A stretch of DNA of 64,000 nucleotides from Pseudoalteromonas espejiana DSM 9414 (lineage in GTDB: Bacteria; Pseudomonadota; Gammaproteobacteria; Enterobacterales; Alteromonadaceae). Below, one piece after another: positions 9,325 to 17,636 of the stretch. Made by a program: the position numbers and the translations under genes. How positions within the stretch are numbered: position 1 is the first letter of the stretch; every line of letters begins with the position of its first letter. The stretch spans positions 1,437,001-1,501,000 of the forward strand of contig NZ_CP011028.1 in the NCBI RefSeq assembly GCF_002221525.1, given 5' to 3'. The notes under the pieces were generated by a model, which searched no databases, was not told the DNA's origin, and saw only the letters and a program-made list of their open reading frames with translations.

Positions 9325-9400
9325 GGGTCATTAGCTCAGTTGGTAGAGCAGTGGACTTTTAATCCATTGGTCGATGGTTCAAGTCCATCATGACCCACCA
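9325..9400 (+). tRNA. tRNA-Lys(UUU), copy 5 of 8
   Basis: Identical in all 76 bases to copy 1, with encoded CCA. Confidence 0.98.
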
Positions 9401-9477
9401 TTCTTTATTTGTTTAGATAAAGCATGGTTTCAATCGGCGGATTTACGCAGTTTACTTTTAGAGTAAATAACCAGAGC

Positions 9478-9553
9478 GGGTCATTAGCTCAGTTGGTAGA
9501 GCAGTGGACTTTTAATCCATTGGTCGATGGTTCAAGTCCATCATGACCCACCA
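9478..9553 (+). tRNA. tRNA-Lys(UUU), copy 6 of 8
   Basis: Identical in all 76 bases to copy 1, with encoded CCA. The spacer after it is about 5 bp shorter than the others. Confidence 0.98.
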
Positions 9554-9625
9554 TTCTTTATTTAGGTAAGGTTTGGTTCAATCGGCGGATTCACGCAGTT
9601 TACTTTTAGAGTAAGCAACCAGAGC

Positions 9626-9701
9626 GGGTCATTAGCTCAGTTGGTAGAGCAGTGGACTTTTAATCCATTGGTCGATGGTTCAAGTCCATCATGACCCACC
9701 A
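9626..9701 (+). tRNA. tRNA-Lys(UUU), copy 7 of 8
   Basis: Identical in all 76 bases to copy 1, with encoded CCA. Confidence 0.98.
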
Positions 9702-9778
9702 TTCTTTATTTGTTTAAGTAAAGTGTGGTTTCAATCGGCGGATTCACGCAACGCTTTTTCTTATAAAGCATTTAGAGC

Positions 9779-9854
9779 GGGTCATTAGCTCAGTTGGTAG
9801 AGCAGTGGACTTTTAATCCATTGGTCGATGGTTCAAGTCCATCATGACCCACCA
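9779..9854 (+). tRNA. tRNA-Lys(UUU), copy 8 of 8
   Basis: Identical in all 76 bases to copy 1, with encoded CCA. The spacer before it has a different second half (ACGCTTTTTCTTATAAAGCA), and no spacer repeat follows. A T-rich stretch without a clear hairpin comes after. Confidence 0.98.
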
Positions 9855-9957
9855 CTTCTAAAATCTTCTTTTTCTTCCTTATTTTATTTAATTCAGTTTC
9901 TTATTTTTATTTATAAACAGCATGCTCAGATAGCTGTTATTTAGCCCTGTATTCTCG

Positions 9958-9963
9958 TATAAT
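9958..9963 (+). promoter_or_regulatory. Possible -10 box of nadA
   Basis: A perfect TATAAT lies about 40 bp before the nadA start. The sequence 17 bp upstream (near 9935) is a poor match to a -35 box, so only the -10 element is convincing. Confidence 0.4.
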
Positions 9964-10003
9964 TTGCCGTAATTAATGCACTGTAGATGAAGTGGTCGAG
10001 AAC

Positions 10004-11044
10004 ATGAGTCTAGCTCAAACTATTATGCCAGAAGGTTATATCTTTCCTCCTAAGCCAGCCCCGTTAACACAAGACGAGCAAGGCGAATATAAAGCGCGTA
10101 TTAAACAATTACTGAAAGATAAAAATGCAGTACTTGTTGCGCATTATTATACTGATCCTGAAATTCAAGCACTTGCCGAAGAAACGGGTGGCTGTGTTGC
10201 CGACTCATTAGAAATGGCACGCTTTGGTGCACGTCATGATGCCGACATGATAATTGTTGCTGGCGTGCGTTTTATGGGCGAAACCGCAAAAATTTTAACG
10301 CCAAATAAAACCGTTGTTATGCCAACACTTGAAGCAACCTGTTCGTTAGACATTGGTTGCCCAATTGATGAGTTCTCTGCGTTTTGCGATCAGCACCCTG
10401 AGCGTAAAGTTGTTGTATATGCAAACACATCGACAGCGGTTAAAGCGCGTGCAGATTGGATTGTAACCTCATCGTGTGCGCTTGAAATAGTTGAACACCT
10501 TGATGAGCAAGGCGAAAAAATTATTTGGGGCCCAGATAAGCACTTAGGTAGTTACATTCAAAAAAATACCGGTGCTGATATGATCATGTGGAATGGCGCA
10601 TGTATCGTACACGACGAATTCAAAACGAAAGCACTTAAAGACATGAAAGCGCTGCATCCAGATGCTGGCGTGTTAGTTCACCCAGAGTCGCCAGCTGAAA
10701 TAGTTGCACTTGCAGATGCGGTAGGTTCAACAAGCCAACTAATTAAAGCGGCACAAACAATGGACAACGAAAAGTTTATTGTTGCTACTGACCGCGGTAT
10801 TTTTTACAAAATGCAGCAGCTATGCCCAGAAAAAGAGTTTTTTGCAGCCCCAACTGCCGGTGAAGGCGCGTCTTGTAAAAGTTGTGCACATTGCCCATGG
10901 ATGGCAATGAACGGCTTAAAAGCGATTGAAGAGGCGCTAGTAGACCCACAGGGTAAAGAAGTATTTGTAGATATGGATTTACGCGAAGGTGCACTTAAGT
11001 CACTTAACCGCATGTTAGACTTTACAGCCAACATGGCAAAGTAA
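10004..11044 (+). CDS. nadA: Quinolinate synthase NadA
   Basis: NadA condenses iminoaspartate with dihydroxyacetone phosphate to make quinolinate, the second step of de novo NAD synthesis. It uses an oxygen-sensitive [4Fe-4S] cluster in the cytoplasm. The 346-residue protein aligns along its length with E. coli Nad[11 protein letters not shown] near the start, and the three cluster cysteines in [20 protein letters not shown] and the CKSCAHC segment. The ATG at 10004 is chosen; a GTG at 9992 in the same frame would add four residues, and neither has a strong ribosome site. It is monocistronic, with a terminator 20 bases after the stop. Confidence 0.96.
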   Translation: MSLAQTIMPEGYIFPPKPAPLTQDEQGEYKARIKQLLKDKNAVLVAHYYTDPEIQALAEETGGCVADSLEMARFGARHDADMIIVAGVRFMGETAKILTPNKTVVMPTLEATCSLDIGCPIDEFSAFCDQHPERKVVVYANTSTAVKARADWIVTSSCALEIVEHLDEQGEKIIWGPDKHLGSYIQKNTGADMIMWNGACIVHDEFKTKALKDMKALHPDAGVLVHPESPAEIVALADAVGSTSQLIKAAQTMDNEKFIVATDRGIFYKMQQLCPEKEFFAAPTAGEGASCKSCAHCPWMAMNGLKAIEEALVDPQGKEVFVDMDLREGALKSLNRMLDFTANMAK

Positions 11045-11063
11045 ATAACACGCTGTATAAAAG

Positions 11064-11094
11064 CGGTTAAACCAGCTGGTTTAGCCGTTTTTTT
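11064..11094 (+). terminator. Intrinsic terminator of nadA
   Basis: A 10-bp stem (CGGTTAAACC / GGTTTAGCCG with one G-T pair) with an AGCT loop is followed by seven Ts. Confidence 0.9.
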
Positions 11095-11155
11095 ATGCCT
11101 TTTATATATTGCTGATTGATAAGTAGGCAGTTAACGGCGCAAACTTAAAAATGCC

Positions 11156-11191
11156 TTGCACCTATGTTACCTATTTCATACTATAACGCGC
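11156..11191 (+). promoter_or_regulatory. Promoter of tRNA-Ser
   Basis: TTGCAC (11156-11161), a 17-bp spacer and TACTAT (11179-11184) are followed by AACGCGC. The -35 box is the same as that of the tRNA-Lys promoter. The tRNA starts about 26 bp after the -10. Confidence 0.7.
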
Positions 11192-11210
11192 TGTTGCAAT
11201 GCAACACCGT

Positions 11211-11300
11211 GGAGGAATGGCTGAGTGGCTGAAGGCGCACGCCTGGAAAGTGTGTTTAGGTTAATCCCTAACGAGGGTTCGAATCCCTCTTCCTCCACCA
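11211..11300 (+). tRNA. tRNA-Ser(GGA)
   Basis: A 90-base class II tRNA: acceptor GGAGGAA pairs with TTCCTCC, the anticodon loop CTGGAAA carries GGA, and there is a long variable arm. T arm GAGGG-TTCGAAT-CCCTC; CCA is encoded. Confidence 0.97.
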
Positions 11301-11306
11301 TTATTT

Positions 11307-11333
11307 AAAAGCCCAGTATTTATACTGGGCTTT
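11307..11333. terminator. Bidirectional terminator between tRNA-Ser and the hybrid kinase
   Basis: A 9-bp stem (GCCCAGTAT / ATACTGGGC) with a 2-base loop has a T-rich tail on the plus strand and four As upstream, which read as Ts on the minus strand. It lies between two converging genes and can serve both. Confidence 0.8.
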
Positions 11334-11339
11334 GTCGTT

Positions 11340-14009
11340 TTAAAATCCTACCGATTGAAGTGCTTTTATTAGCTCATGTTTTTCTATAGGCTTAGAGATA
11401 TAGCCGTCAAATAGTTGAGCATACAAACGCTTTTGTTCACTCAATACATTCGCAGTCAACGCTAAGATAAGTTGTTTGCTGTTTTTATTTTTAATTATTT
11501 TACACGCTTCTAAACCGTTCATTTTAGGCATTTGAATATCCATTAAAATAATGTCGGGTTCGTGTACTTCATATAATTCAACGGCTTCAATACCATTGTT
11601 GGCAATAATAATGTTTGCACCTGTTGCCTCCATAAATGAAGATGCTACAAGCTGGTTTATTTTGTTATCTTCAGCAATCAGCACTGTTTTGTTGGTTAGG
11701 TTAGGTAATACCAGCGCAGCATCGTTTGCTTTTACAGCGCTTGCTTGGGCTTTAACCAGTGGCAGTGTCACAGTAAATTGGCTGCCACTACCTAACTGGC
11801 TACTTACGCTAATAGTGCCATTCATTAATTCGACCAATGATTGGGTGATAGCCAAACCTAGGCCTGTTCCACCATATTCACGAGTGGTTGATTTGTCTGC
11901 CTGTTCAAAGCGCTCAAATAGCCTTTCTAAGGCCTGCTGAGAAATACCTATGCCTGTGTCAGATACTTTAAAACTTAGGGTGTCTTCACCTTTTAAGCTC
12001 ACCTGCATTGATACAGAGCCTTCGTTGGTGAACTTAATCGCATTAGAAATTAAATTTAAAAATATCTGCCTAAGCCTTACGGGGTCGCCAATCCAATTGT
12101 TGTGCTCAATATTATTAATAATTTCAAGATTTATGTTTTTCTCGTTGGCGGGTATTAATAAATCAGACTCTAAATGATGCATTAATTCATCTAGCTCAAA
12201 AGGTGTTTCTTCTATTGAGAGCTTTCCTGCCTCTATTTTCGAAAAGTCTAAAATATCGTTAATAATGGTTGTTAGTGAGCGAGTGGAGTAAATTGCTTTT
12301 TTTAAATAATTTCTTGCTTTATCTGGTAGGTTTTCTTCTTGAAGTAGTTGCAACGTACCAAATACACCGTTCATTGGTGTTCTTATTTCGTGGCTCATAT
12401 TGGCTAAAAACTCAGATTTAGCACGCGATGCATGTTGCGCTTGCGATATCGCGTTAGCAAGGGCTTGTTGCTGTTCAATATGGCGTGTTAAATCGTACGC
12501 AATACCTAAGTAACCAACGGCTTCACCTTTATTATTTAAAAGCTTAGTAACACTTAAATTTACTTGTGTTTGTTGCTGGTGCTTGTCTACGTAAGTCCAC
12601 TGGTTTGTATTTTTATTATTTAATTGTGCTTGCAGTAAAAATATATCAAAGCTTAGCGCTACCTTTTGGCCTTGCTGTTTTGTGAGATCATCAATGAGTG
12701 TTTGAATTTCACTGTCTAAATGAAATATAAATGGAGTAAATTTACCTATTACTTCACTGGCTGTGTATTTTAATAATTTTTCTGCCGCAGGATTAAACTC
12801 ACTAATTAACCCGTCTTTGTCTGTTGCAATAATAGAGTAGTGTGCACTGTCTAGAATACTTCTTTGCAGGGTGGTTATTTCTTCTAATTGCTGAGTACGA
12901 GAGTGAACCTCAGACTCTAAATTTTGGTTAGCGTGTTGTAATGCACGTTTATGCTCTTTTTCCATATTTAAAATTATGCGATTTTTTTGCGCCTTTTTAT
13001 AAGTAATGAGTTGCAACGCAAGCAGCGCCATCATAATTAACGCAGTAAGTAATAAGCCGCTCATTAAAGGTTGGTAGCTTTTTTTAAGGTGTGAGCTTTT
13101 TAAAAATGATTGTGATGCCTGTAGGTTTATTTTCCACTGCCTACCCATCACTTCAATTGTTTTACTACTTGCATAAGGTGTACTTAGGGATTTATCTCCT
13201 AAATTAAAAAACTCAACGGTTTGTGTATCTGTCACATCGCTAATACTTAAAAAGTTAGCACCAAACTTATCGAGTGAGCTTAAAATGTTATCAATTAATA
13301 ACGGGGCGTAGGTCCATCCGCTTAATTGAGCCAGTCGCTGTTTAGGCTGCATTGCAACAGTAGCTGTATTGTAAACAGGTAAAAGCATTAAAAAACCATG
13401 CTGGGCTTTTTGATTTGCTTGAACGAGTGTTAAGGGTGCTGTGAGTGCTAGCCCGTTTGCAGTTGCTGCATTAAGTGCTGCGCTTCGGCGGTTTTTTTCA
13501 GAGCCAATGTCTAAACCAATGGCGGCTAAGTTTGGTTGCTCAGGAAATATATACTGAATTATAAAGTGTGAATTGCCATGCTCAGCTATTGTTTTTAGCG
13601 CAAATTGATGGTCGGGGCGTTCAGCTTGTGCAGCTTCGATAAAAGAAGCTAATTGGTTATCTGCTACTTTTTTAATAAAGCCTATACCACCAGCACCAGG
13701 AAACTCCTGTGCATAATTACGGCTACGTGAGTAGTTTTTTATAACGTCATAATTAATTTTATCATGAGGTAACGCACTTATAAGCCCTTTAAGCCCGCTT
13801 AAGCCATAACCATATAATTCAAGGCGCTGTGAAATACCATTTGTGATGTATTGAAGGCGTGTGTCTAGGGTTTCTTTAATTTGGCTAGTGAGCTGTTGGT
13901 CAGCTTTAAATTGATAAAATATACTGCACACAACCCCTAACAGCATAATAATAACTTGGCTGGTAATGGAGGTTTTTAACCCTTTAACTGCAGAGTGTGG
14001 CGCCGCCAT
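11340..14009 (-). CDS. CHASE-PAS hybrid histidine kinase
   Basis: This 889-residue inner-membrane sensor kinase probably passes a phosphate from its own His to its own receiver domain. In order it has a membrane helix (about 15-33), a periplasmic CHASE domain (about 75-245), and a second helix (314-338). Then come a coiled coil, a PAS domain (385-510), a HisKA domain with His540 (NMSHEIRTPMNG), a HATPase with N, G1 and G2 boxes (640-755), and a C-terminal receiver with Asp824 (MDIQMPKMNG). There is no HPt domain, so an external one is expected. The start follows AAGGA. CHASE domains bind small extracellular ligands, but none can be named. It stands alone, with no regulator beside it. Confidence 0.9.
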   Translation of the reverse strand: MAAPHSAVKGLKTSITSQVIIMLLGVVCSIFYQFKADQQLTSQIKETLDTRLQYITNGISQRLELYGYGLSGLKGLISALPHDKINYDVIKNYSRSRNYAQEFPGAGGIGFIKKVADNQLASFIEAAQAERPDHQFALKTIAEHGNSHFIIQYIFPEQPNLAAIGLDIGSEKNRRSAALNAATANGLALTAPLTLVQANQKAQHGFLMLLPVYNTATVAMQPKQRLAQLSGWTYAPLLIDNILSSLDKFGANFLSISDVTDTQTVEFFNLGDKSLSTPYASSKTIEVMGRQWKINLQASQSFLKSSHLKKSYQPLMSGLLLTALIMMALLALQLITYKKAQKNRIILNMEKEHKRALQHANQNLESEVHSRTQQLEEITTLQRSILDSAHYSIIATDKDGLISEFNPAAEKLLKYTASEVIGKFTPFIFHLDSEIQTLIDDLTKQQGQKVALSFDIFLLQAQLNNKNTNQWTYVDKHQQQTQVNLSVTKLLNNKGEAVGYLGIAYDLTRHIEQQQALANAISQAQHASRAKSEFLANMSHEIRTPMNGVFGTLQLLQEENLPDKARNYLKKAIYSTRSLTTIINDILDFSKIEAGKLSIEETPFELDELMHHLESDLLIPANEKNINLEIINNIEHNNWIGDPVRLRQIFLNLISNAIKFTNEGSVSMQVSLKGEDTLSFKVSDTGIGISQQALERLFERFEQADKSTTREYGGTGLGLAITQSLVELMNGTISVSSQLGSGSQFTVTLPLVKAQASAVKANDAALVLPNLTNKTVLIAEDNKINQLVASSFMEATGANIIIANNGIEAVELYEVHEPDIILMDIQMPKMNGLEACKIIKNKNSKQLILALTANVLSEQKRLYAQLFDGYISKPIEKHELIKALQSVGF

Positions 14010-14190
14010 TAACTAATCCTTTTATATAATACGTATTTAAGTATTCACCACTATAAAGTATTAATATAGCAGGTATCAAAAAGGAAACAATCATAAAAGT
14101 TTGTAATAGGTACGGTGTTTATACTGTTCCGTGTAAAAACAATATTAAGCCGGTATAACTAAGGGGTAACAAGTACACATAAACGATTAG

Positions 14191-15258
14191 CTATAAATAC
14201 TCAATGAGGGCGCTTTCCCATTCTTGAATAATAATTTGGCGCTTCATCTGATCGTCTATCACCAATATTTCAATGCCTAATGGTACAGGGCGAAGCTGAC
14301 CTTCAGATATATCAAGCAAATGCTTTTGTTTTACACGTACTTCGTTATTAATTGGTTCAAAGTTAGTAAAGTTAGCCATATCGGTTTGACCTTGAACTGA
14401 CACTAAGTAATCAATAAAGCGCTGAGCCTCTAATACATTTTTTGCGTGTTTAGGAATGATGGCGCTGCGCATTATTACAGAGGTGTAGTCTTTAGGTTGC
14501 ACCACAACAATATTAGGGTGCTGTGCTGCCCACGTGCGCGCATAAGAGCTCAGTATGTTATAGCCAATATTTAGCTCGCCCGTAGAAAGGGCCTTAAGTA
14601 TGTCGGCGCTGCGCCTAAATACACGTGTACTATGATAGCCAAACGACTCAAGCATACGCCCATAACTTGAACTTTGCTCGCGGTCATGTGCCCACAGTAA
14701 ATAGCCTATACCTACTTGAGTTATATCGTAAATACCAATACGGCCTTTAATTTGCTCACTTCGCCTACGTATGAGTTCTAGTAGTTCGTTACGGCTACTT
14801 GGCGCCACCTCTTTTCCTAAAAAGTCTTTGTTAAAAGCAATAACGGCGGTTTCGTAGGTAAAACCAAATACCTCATTGCGCCATTTACCCCAAGCAGGGA
14901 GTTTATTTGTATATTCAGAGCTATAGGGCTGTGCGTAGCCATCATTAACAAGTTTTACTTGTAAGTTCATGGCCGAACTTAACAGCACGTCGGGTGGGTT
15001 TTTTACATCAGCTAAAAACTCACGGTAAACACCGTAAGTGCTCAGTTCGTAATAATCAATTTGCACCTCAGGGTGGCTTTTTTGATATGCCGACAAAAAA
15101 GGGGCAATTTCCATTTTGTCAGCGCCGCCATATATTTTAAGTACTGTTTTTTGTGTGCTTTTGGCAGGAAACACCAGTGGCGTTTTTGCACTTACACATG
15201 CACAGCTCATTAAGTAAATAAGCACTAATACCTTAATTACGGGGGCTAAAAATCTCAA
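14191..15258 (-). CDS. Periplasmic substrate-binding protein of the tct two-component operon
   Basis: This 355-residue exported protein has a signal peptide (about 1-24, LIYLMSCACVSA) and a type II periplasmic-binding fold of the AfuA/PgtC kind (LKIYGGADKMEIAPFLSAYQ, PPDVLLSSAMNLQ, FGFTYETAVIAFNKDF). Its start overlaps the stop of the sensor kinase by four bases (ATGA), so it is made with the two-component system rather than with a permease. No ABC membrane or ATPase subunit is nearby. By analogy with Salmonella PgtC, it may present a ligand to the sensor instead of feeding a transporter. That role is inferred. Confidence 0.8.
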   Translation of the reverse strand: MRFLAPVIKVLVLIYLMSCACVSAKTPLVFPAKSTQKTVLKIYGGADKMEIAPFLSAYQKSHPEVQIDYYELSTYGVYREFLADVKNPPDVLLSSAMNLQVKLVNDGYAQPYSSEYTNKLPAWGKWRNEVFGFTYETAVIAFNKDFLGKEVAPSSRNELLELIRRRSEQIKGRIGIYDITQVGIGYLLWAHDREQSSSYGRMLESFGYHSTRVFRRSADILKALSTGELNIGYNILSSYARTWAAQHPNIVVVQPKDYTSVIMRSAIIPKHAKNVLEAQRFIDYLVSVQGQTDMANFTNFEPINNEVRVKQKHLLDISEGQLRPVPLGIEILVIDDQMKRQIIIQEWESALIEYL

Positions 15259-16700
15259 TGTTCGTCCTCTGTCAGCATCAGCGGAAAGTTAATTTCAAAA
15301 ATAAGCCCAGAAGGGGTGTTATCAAGTAGTTTTATTGCAGCGTTATGATGCTGTGCAACTTCTTTGGCAATACTAAGGCCTAGGCCACTTCCGGCGCGGG
15401 GGTCGCCTTTACTTTTATAAAACCGTTCAAACACGTGTTGTTTTTGCGCATCGGGCACACCCACACCTTGGTCTGCTACACATAAGCGGGCAATATAGCC
15501 GTGCTCAGTACTGTGTAGCTCGGTAGATACGTTTACTTCTTTATTTTGCGGGCTAAATTTAATCGCATTTTCGAGTATATTGCGCAGCATTTGGCTAAGG
15601 GCGAACGAATCCCCACTAATCATTAGGTTTTCATCACCTTGGTAGGTAATGATCACGCCGCGTTGAATAGCCGACACAGCCACATCGCGGCACACCGATT
15701 TAACCAGTTCTGGCAACGAGAGGGTTATTAACGGTTGACTATGAAAGCGATGTGCAAGCGTTGCTTGATTTAAAAGTTGTGTAACCGTGCTGTCGAGTAA
15801 ATCGGTTGAATACAAAACACGGTTTAACTGCTCAGTTCTGGTTTTTTCATCACTTTCTTCAATTGCATTTTGAGCTTGGCTTTTAAGGCCCGCTAGGGGC
15901 GTTCTTATTTGATGGGCAACTTCACCAGTAAAGCGTTTTAAATGATTAAGCGATACCTCTAACTGCGAAATAAAGTGGTTAATTGTTGAGATTAAATCGG
16001 CCATTTCTTTGGGTACCGACATATCAATAGGGCGTAAATCGGTAGGAGAGCGCTTACGAATTTTTTTATTAATGCTGTAAATAGGGCGCAGTATTTGGTT
16101 TACACCTATTAATATAAGCACAATTGCAATGATAAAAGTTAGTATAACCATTTGAATTACATTTAAATTCATTTCGTAGGCAAGTTGGTCGCGCGCTTGT
16201 GTTGTTTGGCCTATTAATATATTTACATCGAACGATTCGCCAACCTCGTAAAGCTTGTCTGAGAGTAAAATAAAGCGAAAGTTTTCACCTTTATAGTCGC
16301 CTTCCCAAAATTGAATAAGGAGGTTATCGCGCGGGTCGTACTCAGCACGTTGCCATTGATCGCCAGCTTTTTGTAAAATATGCCCGTATAAGCCTTCGTA
16401 ACCAGTTAAATGCTCCCCTTTATTTTGCGTAATTTGATATACCAGCCTGTCGTTGGAAGCCATAGAGAGTGTTTCAAATGTAGCGCTGGGTAAGTCCACT
16501 AATACTTCGTGGTAATCAATATTAGTGTTTTCAAAAATTTGCAGGGCAGCACTGGCAAGCAGCCGATCGTACGAAATTTTAGCCGCATTTTTACTGTAGT
16601 TATTGGCCATAAAATAAGTAATAAGGGTAATTATAACCATTAATGCAATGGTAATGGTAAGCAGCTGCCTTCTTATAGAGGGCAATGTTTTGCTATTCAT
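15255..16700 (-). CDS. tctE: TctE-type sensor histidine kinase
   Basis: This 481-residue kinase has two membrane helices (about 12-32 and 180-202) flanking a periplasmic domain of about 150 residues. A HAMP-like linker follows, then a HisKA domain with His263 (FTGEVAHQIRTPLAGL) and an ATPase domain (NILENAIKFSP, DQGVGVP, GSGLGLSIAKE). The domain order and the two-component-sensor N-terminal region match TctE. It lies between its regulator, which overlaps it by 8 bases, and a periplasmic binding protein. Tricarboxylates are the likely signal because the divergent genes are tct transporters. Confidence 0.85.
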   Translation of the reverse strand: MNSKTLPSIRRQLLTITIALMVIITLITYFMANNYSKNAAKISYDRLLASAALQIFENTNIDYHEVLVDLPSATFETLSMASNDRLVYQITQNKGEHLTGYEGLYGHILQKAGDQWQRAEYDPRDNLLIQFWEGDYKGENFRFILLSDKLYEVGESFDVNILIGQTTQARDQLAYEMNLNVIQMVILTFIIAIVLILIGVNQILRPIYSINKKIRKRSPTDLRPIDMSVPKEMADLISTINHFISQLEVSLNHLKRFTGEVAHQIRTPLAGLKSQAQNAIEESDEKTRTEQLNRVLYSTDLLDSTVTQLLNQATLAHRFHSQPLITLSLPELVKSVCRDVAVSAIQRGVIITYQGDENLMISGDSFALSQMLRNILENAIKFSPQNKEVNVSTELHSTEHGYIARLCVADQGVGVPDAQKQHVFERFYKSKGDPRAGSGLGLSIAKEVAQHHNAAIKLLDNTPSGLIFEINFPLMLTEDEH

Positions 16701-17364
16701 TAGGCTCAGCTAATAAATACCCTAAACCACGTAGGGTTTTTATATCAACACTGCTATTTACCAGCTTTTTACGCAGCCTTGCTACATAGGTTTCTATGGC
16801 GTTGGGGCTAGGTGAGTCGTCAAACGAATATAAGTGATCGAGTAACTCGTCTTTATTAAGCACTTTACCCTGGTGAGTTAAAAATATTTCGAGCAATCTA
16901 AATTCGCGTTGTTTTAAATCAATAAGCTCTTTGGCAATGGTAACCGTGCAAGATTTACGGTCAAAGTCGAGGTTGCCATAACTAATTATATCTTTGCCTA
17001 AGCCTTGGTTTCGTCTGAGTAGGGCGCGGCAACGGGCTTCTAATTCGCCAAAATCAAAAGGTTTAGTGAGGTAATCGTCAGCGCCTAAGTCAAGTAACTC
17101 TATGCGGTGCTCTACTTGTGCTCTGGCTGTTAAAATTAACACAGGAGTATTAGAGGCGCGGGCTCTGAGCTTTTTAAGGATTTGTTCGCCGTTTAAATTA
17201 GGTAGGTTTAAGTCAAGTAAAATAAGGTCGTACTCATGGCGTTTTAGTAATGAATTAGCTACATCACCGCTGGTTACTAAGTCTATACCTTGGCCCATTT
17301 TGGTAAAGCGTTGGCAAATTGCTTCGCCTAAAACCTCATCATCTTCAACCGCTAAAATTCTCAT
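16693..17364 (-). CDS. tctD: TctD-type OmpR-family response regulator
   Basis: This 223-residue regulator has a receiver domain (Asp51 in LLDLNLPNLNG, acidic pocket VEDDE) and an OmpR-type winged helix (AIETYVARLRKKL, LRGLGYLL). It is first in the operon tctD-tctE-binding protein. The ATG at 17364 is preferred over a GTG three codons earlier because the receiver should begin MRILAVEDD. OmpR-family proteins bind 10-11-bp direct repeats as head-to-tail dimers, which is exactly the pattern seen before three tct-locus genes (17534, 19256, 20876). Confidence 0.9.
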   Translation of the reverse strand: MRILAVEDDEVLGEAICQRFTKMGQGIDLVTSGDVANSLLKRHEYDLILLDLNLPNLNGEQILKKLRARASNTPVLILTARAQVEHRIELLDLGADDYLTKPFDFGELEARCRALLRRNQGLGKDIISYGNLDFDRKSCTVTIAKELIDLKQREFRLLEIFLTHQGKVLNKDELLDHLYSFDDSPSPNAIETYVARLRKKLVNSSVDIKTLRGLGYLLAEPNE

Positions 17365-17533
17365 TGAGCACACCTACAGGCAACGTTTCAAAAAGTATAA
17401 CTTTAAATTACGCAAGACACTAAACAATTACTGCAAAGTTTACAACACGAAAATACCTTATTTAAGAGCAATGTAAGCTATAGTTTTAACTTACACGTTA
17501 AAAAATACAATTGCCTCAAATGTAATTATCTTG

Positions 17534-17566
17534 TGACAGGTTTGTGACAGGTTTACCCTGTAGATT
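17534..17566 (+). promoter_or_regulatory. Direct-repeat operator and -10 box of the porin (site 1)
   Basis: TGACAG at 17534-17539 and again at 17545-17550, an 11-bp period, then 10 bp and TAGATT at 17561-17566. Repeat over the -35 region plus a -10 at fixed distance is the usual layout for activation by an OmpR-family regulator. The same module recurs at 19256 and 20876. Confidence 0.7.
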
Positions 17567-17636
17567 GCAACATGAATACGCTGATACGCACTACACACAA
17601 CTATAAATTTAATTAAACAAGGTAGCGGAGATAACT

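Larger units (their letters stand above)
8712..9854 (+). repeat. Tandem array of eight tRNA-Lys units
   Basis: Eight tRNA genes alternate with near-identical spacers of 72-78 bp, giving a unit of about 153 bp. Each spacer begins TTCTTTATTTG, contains GCGGATTTACGCA (or GCGGATTCACGCA), and in six of seven carries the stem GTTTACT / AGTAAAC just before the next tRNA. Stem variants (AGTAAGC in copies 4 and 7, GTTTATT in copy 5) keep pairing through G-U. The array looks like one precursor cut by hairpin-guided or RNase P/E processing, and it can expand or shrink by recombination. Confidence 0.9.

Noticed and set aside
8712..9854. Regular repeats with unique-looking spacing that resemble a CRISPR array
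   Set aside because: The repeated unit contains a complete tRNA-Lys cloverleaf, the spacers are also nearly identical, and there are no cas genes.
11551..12177. Plus-strand ORFs inside the hybrid kinase gene
   Set aside because: They lie opposite well-conserved kinase domains and have no family resemblance or ribosome sites.
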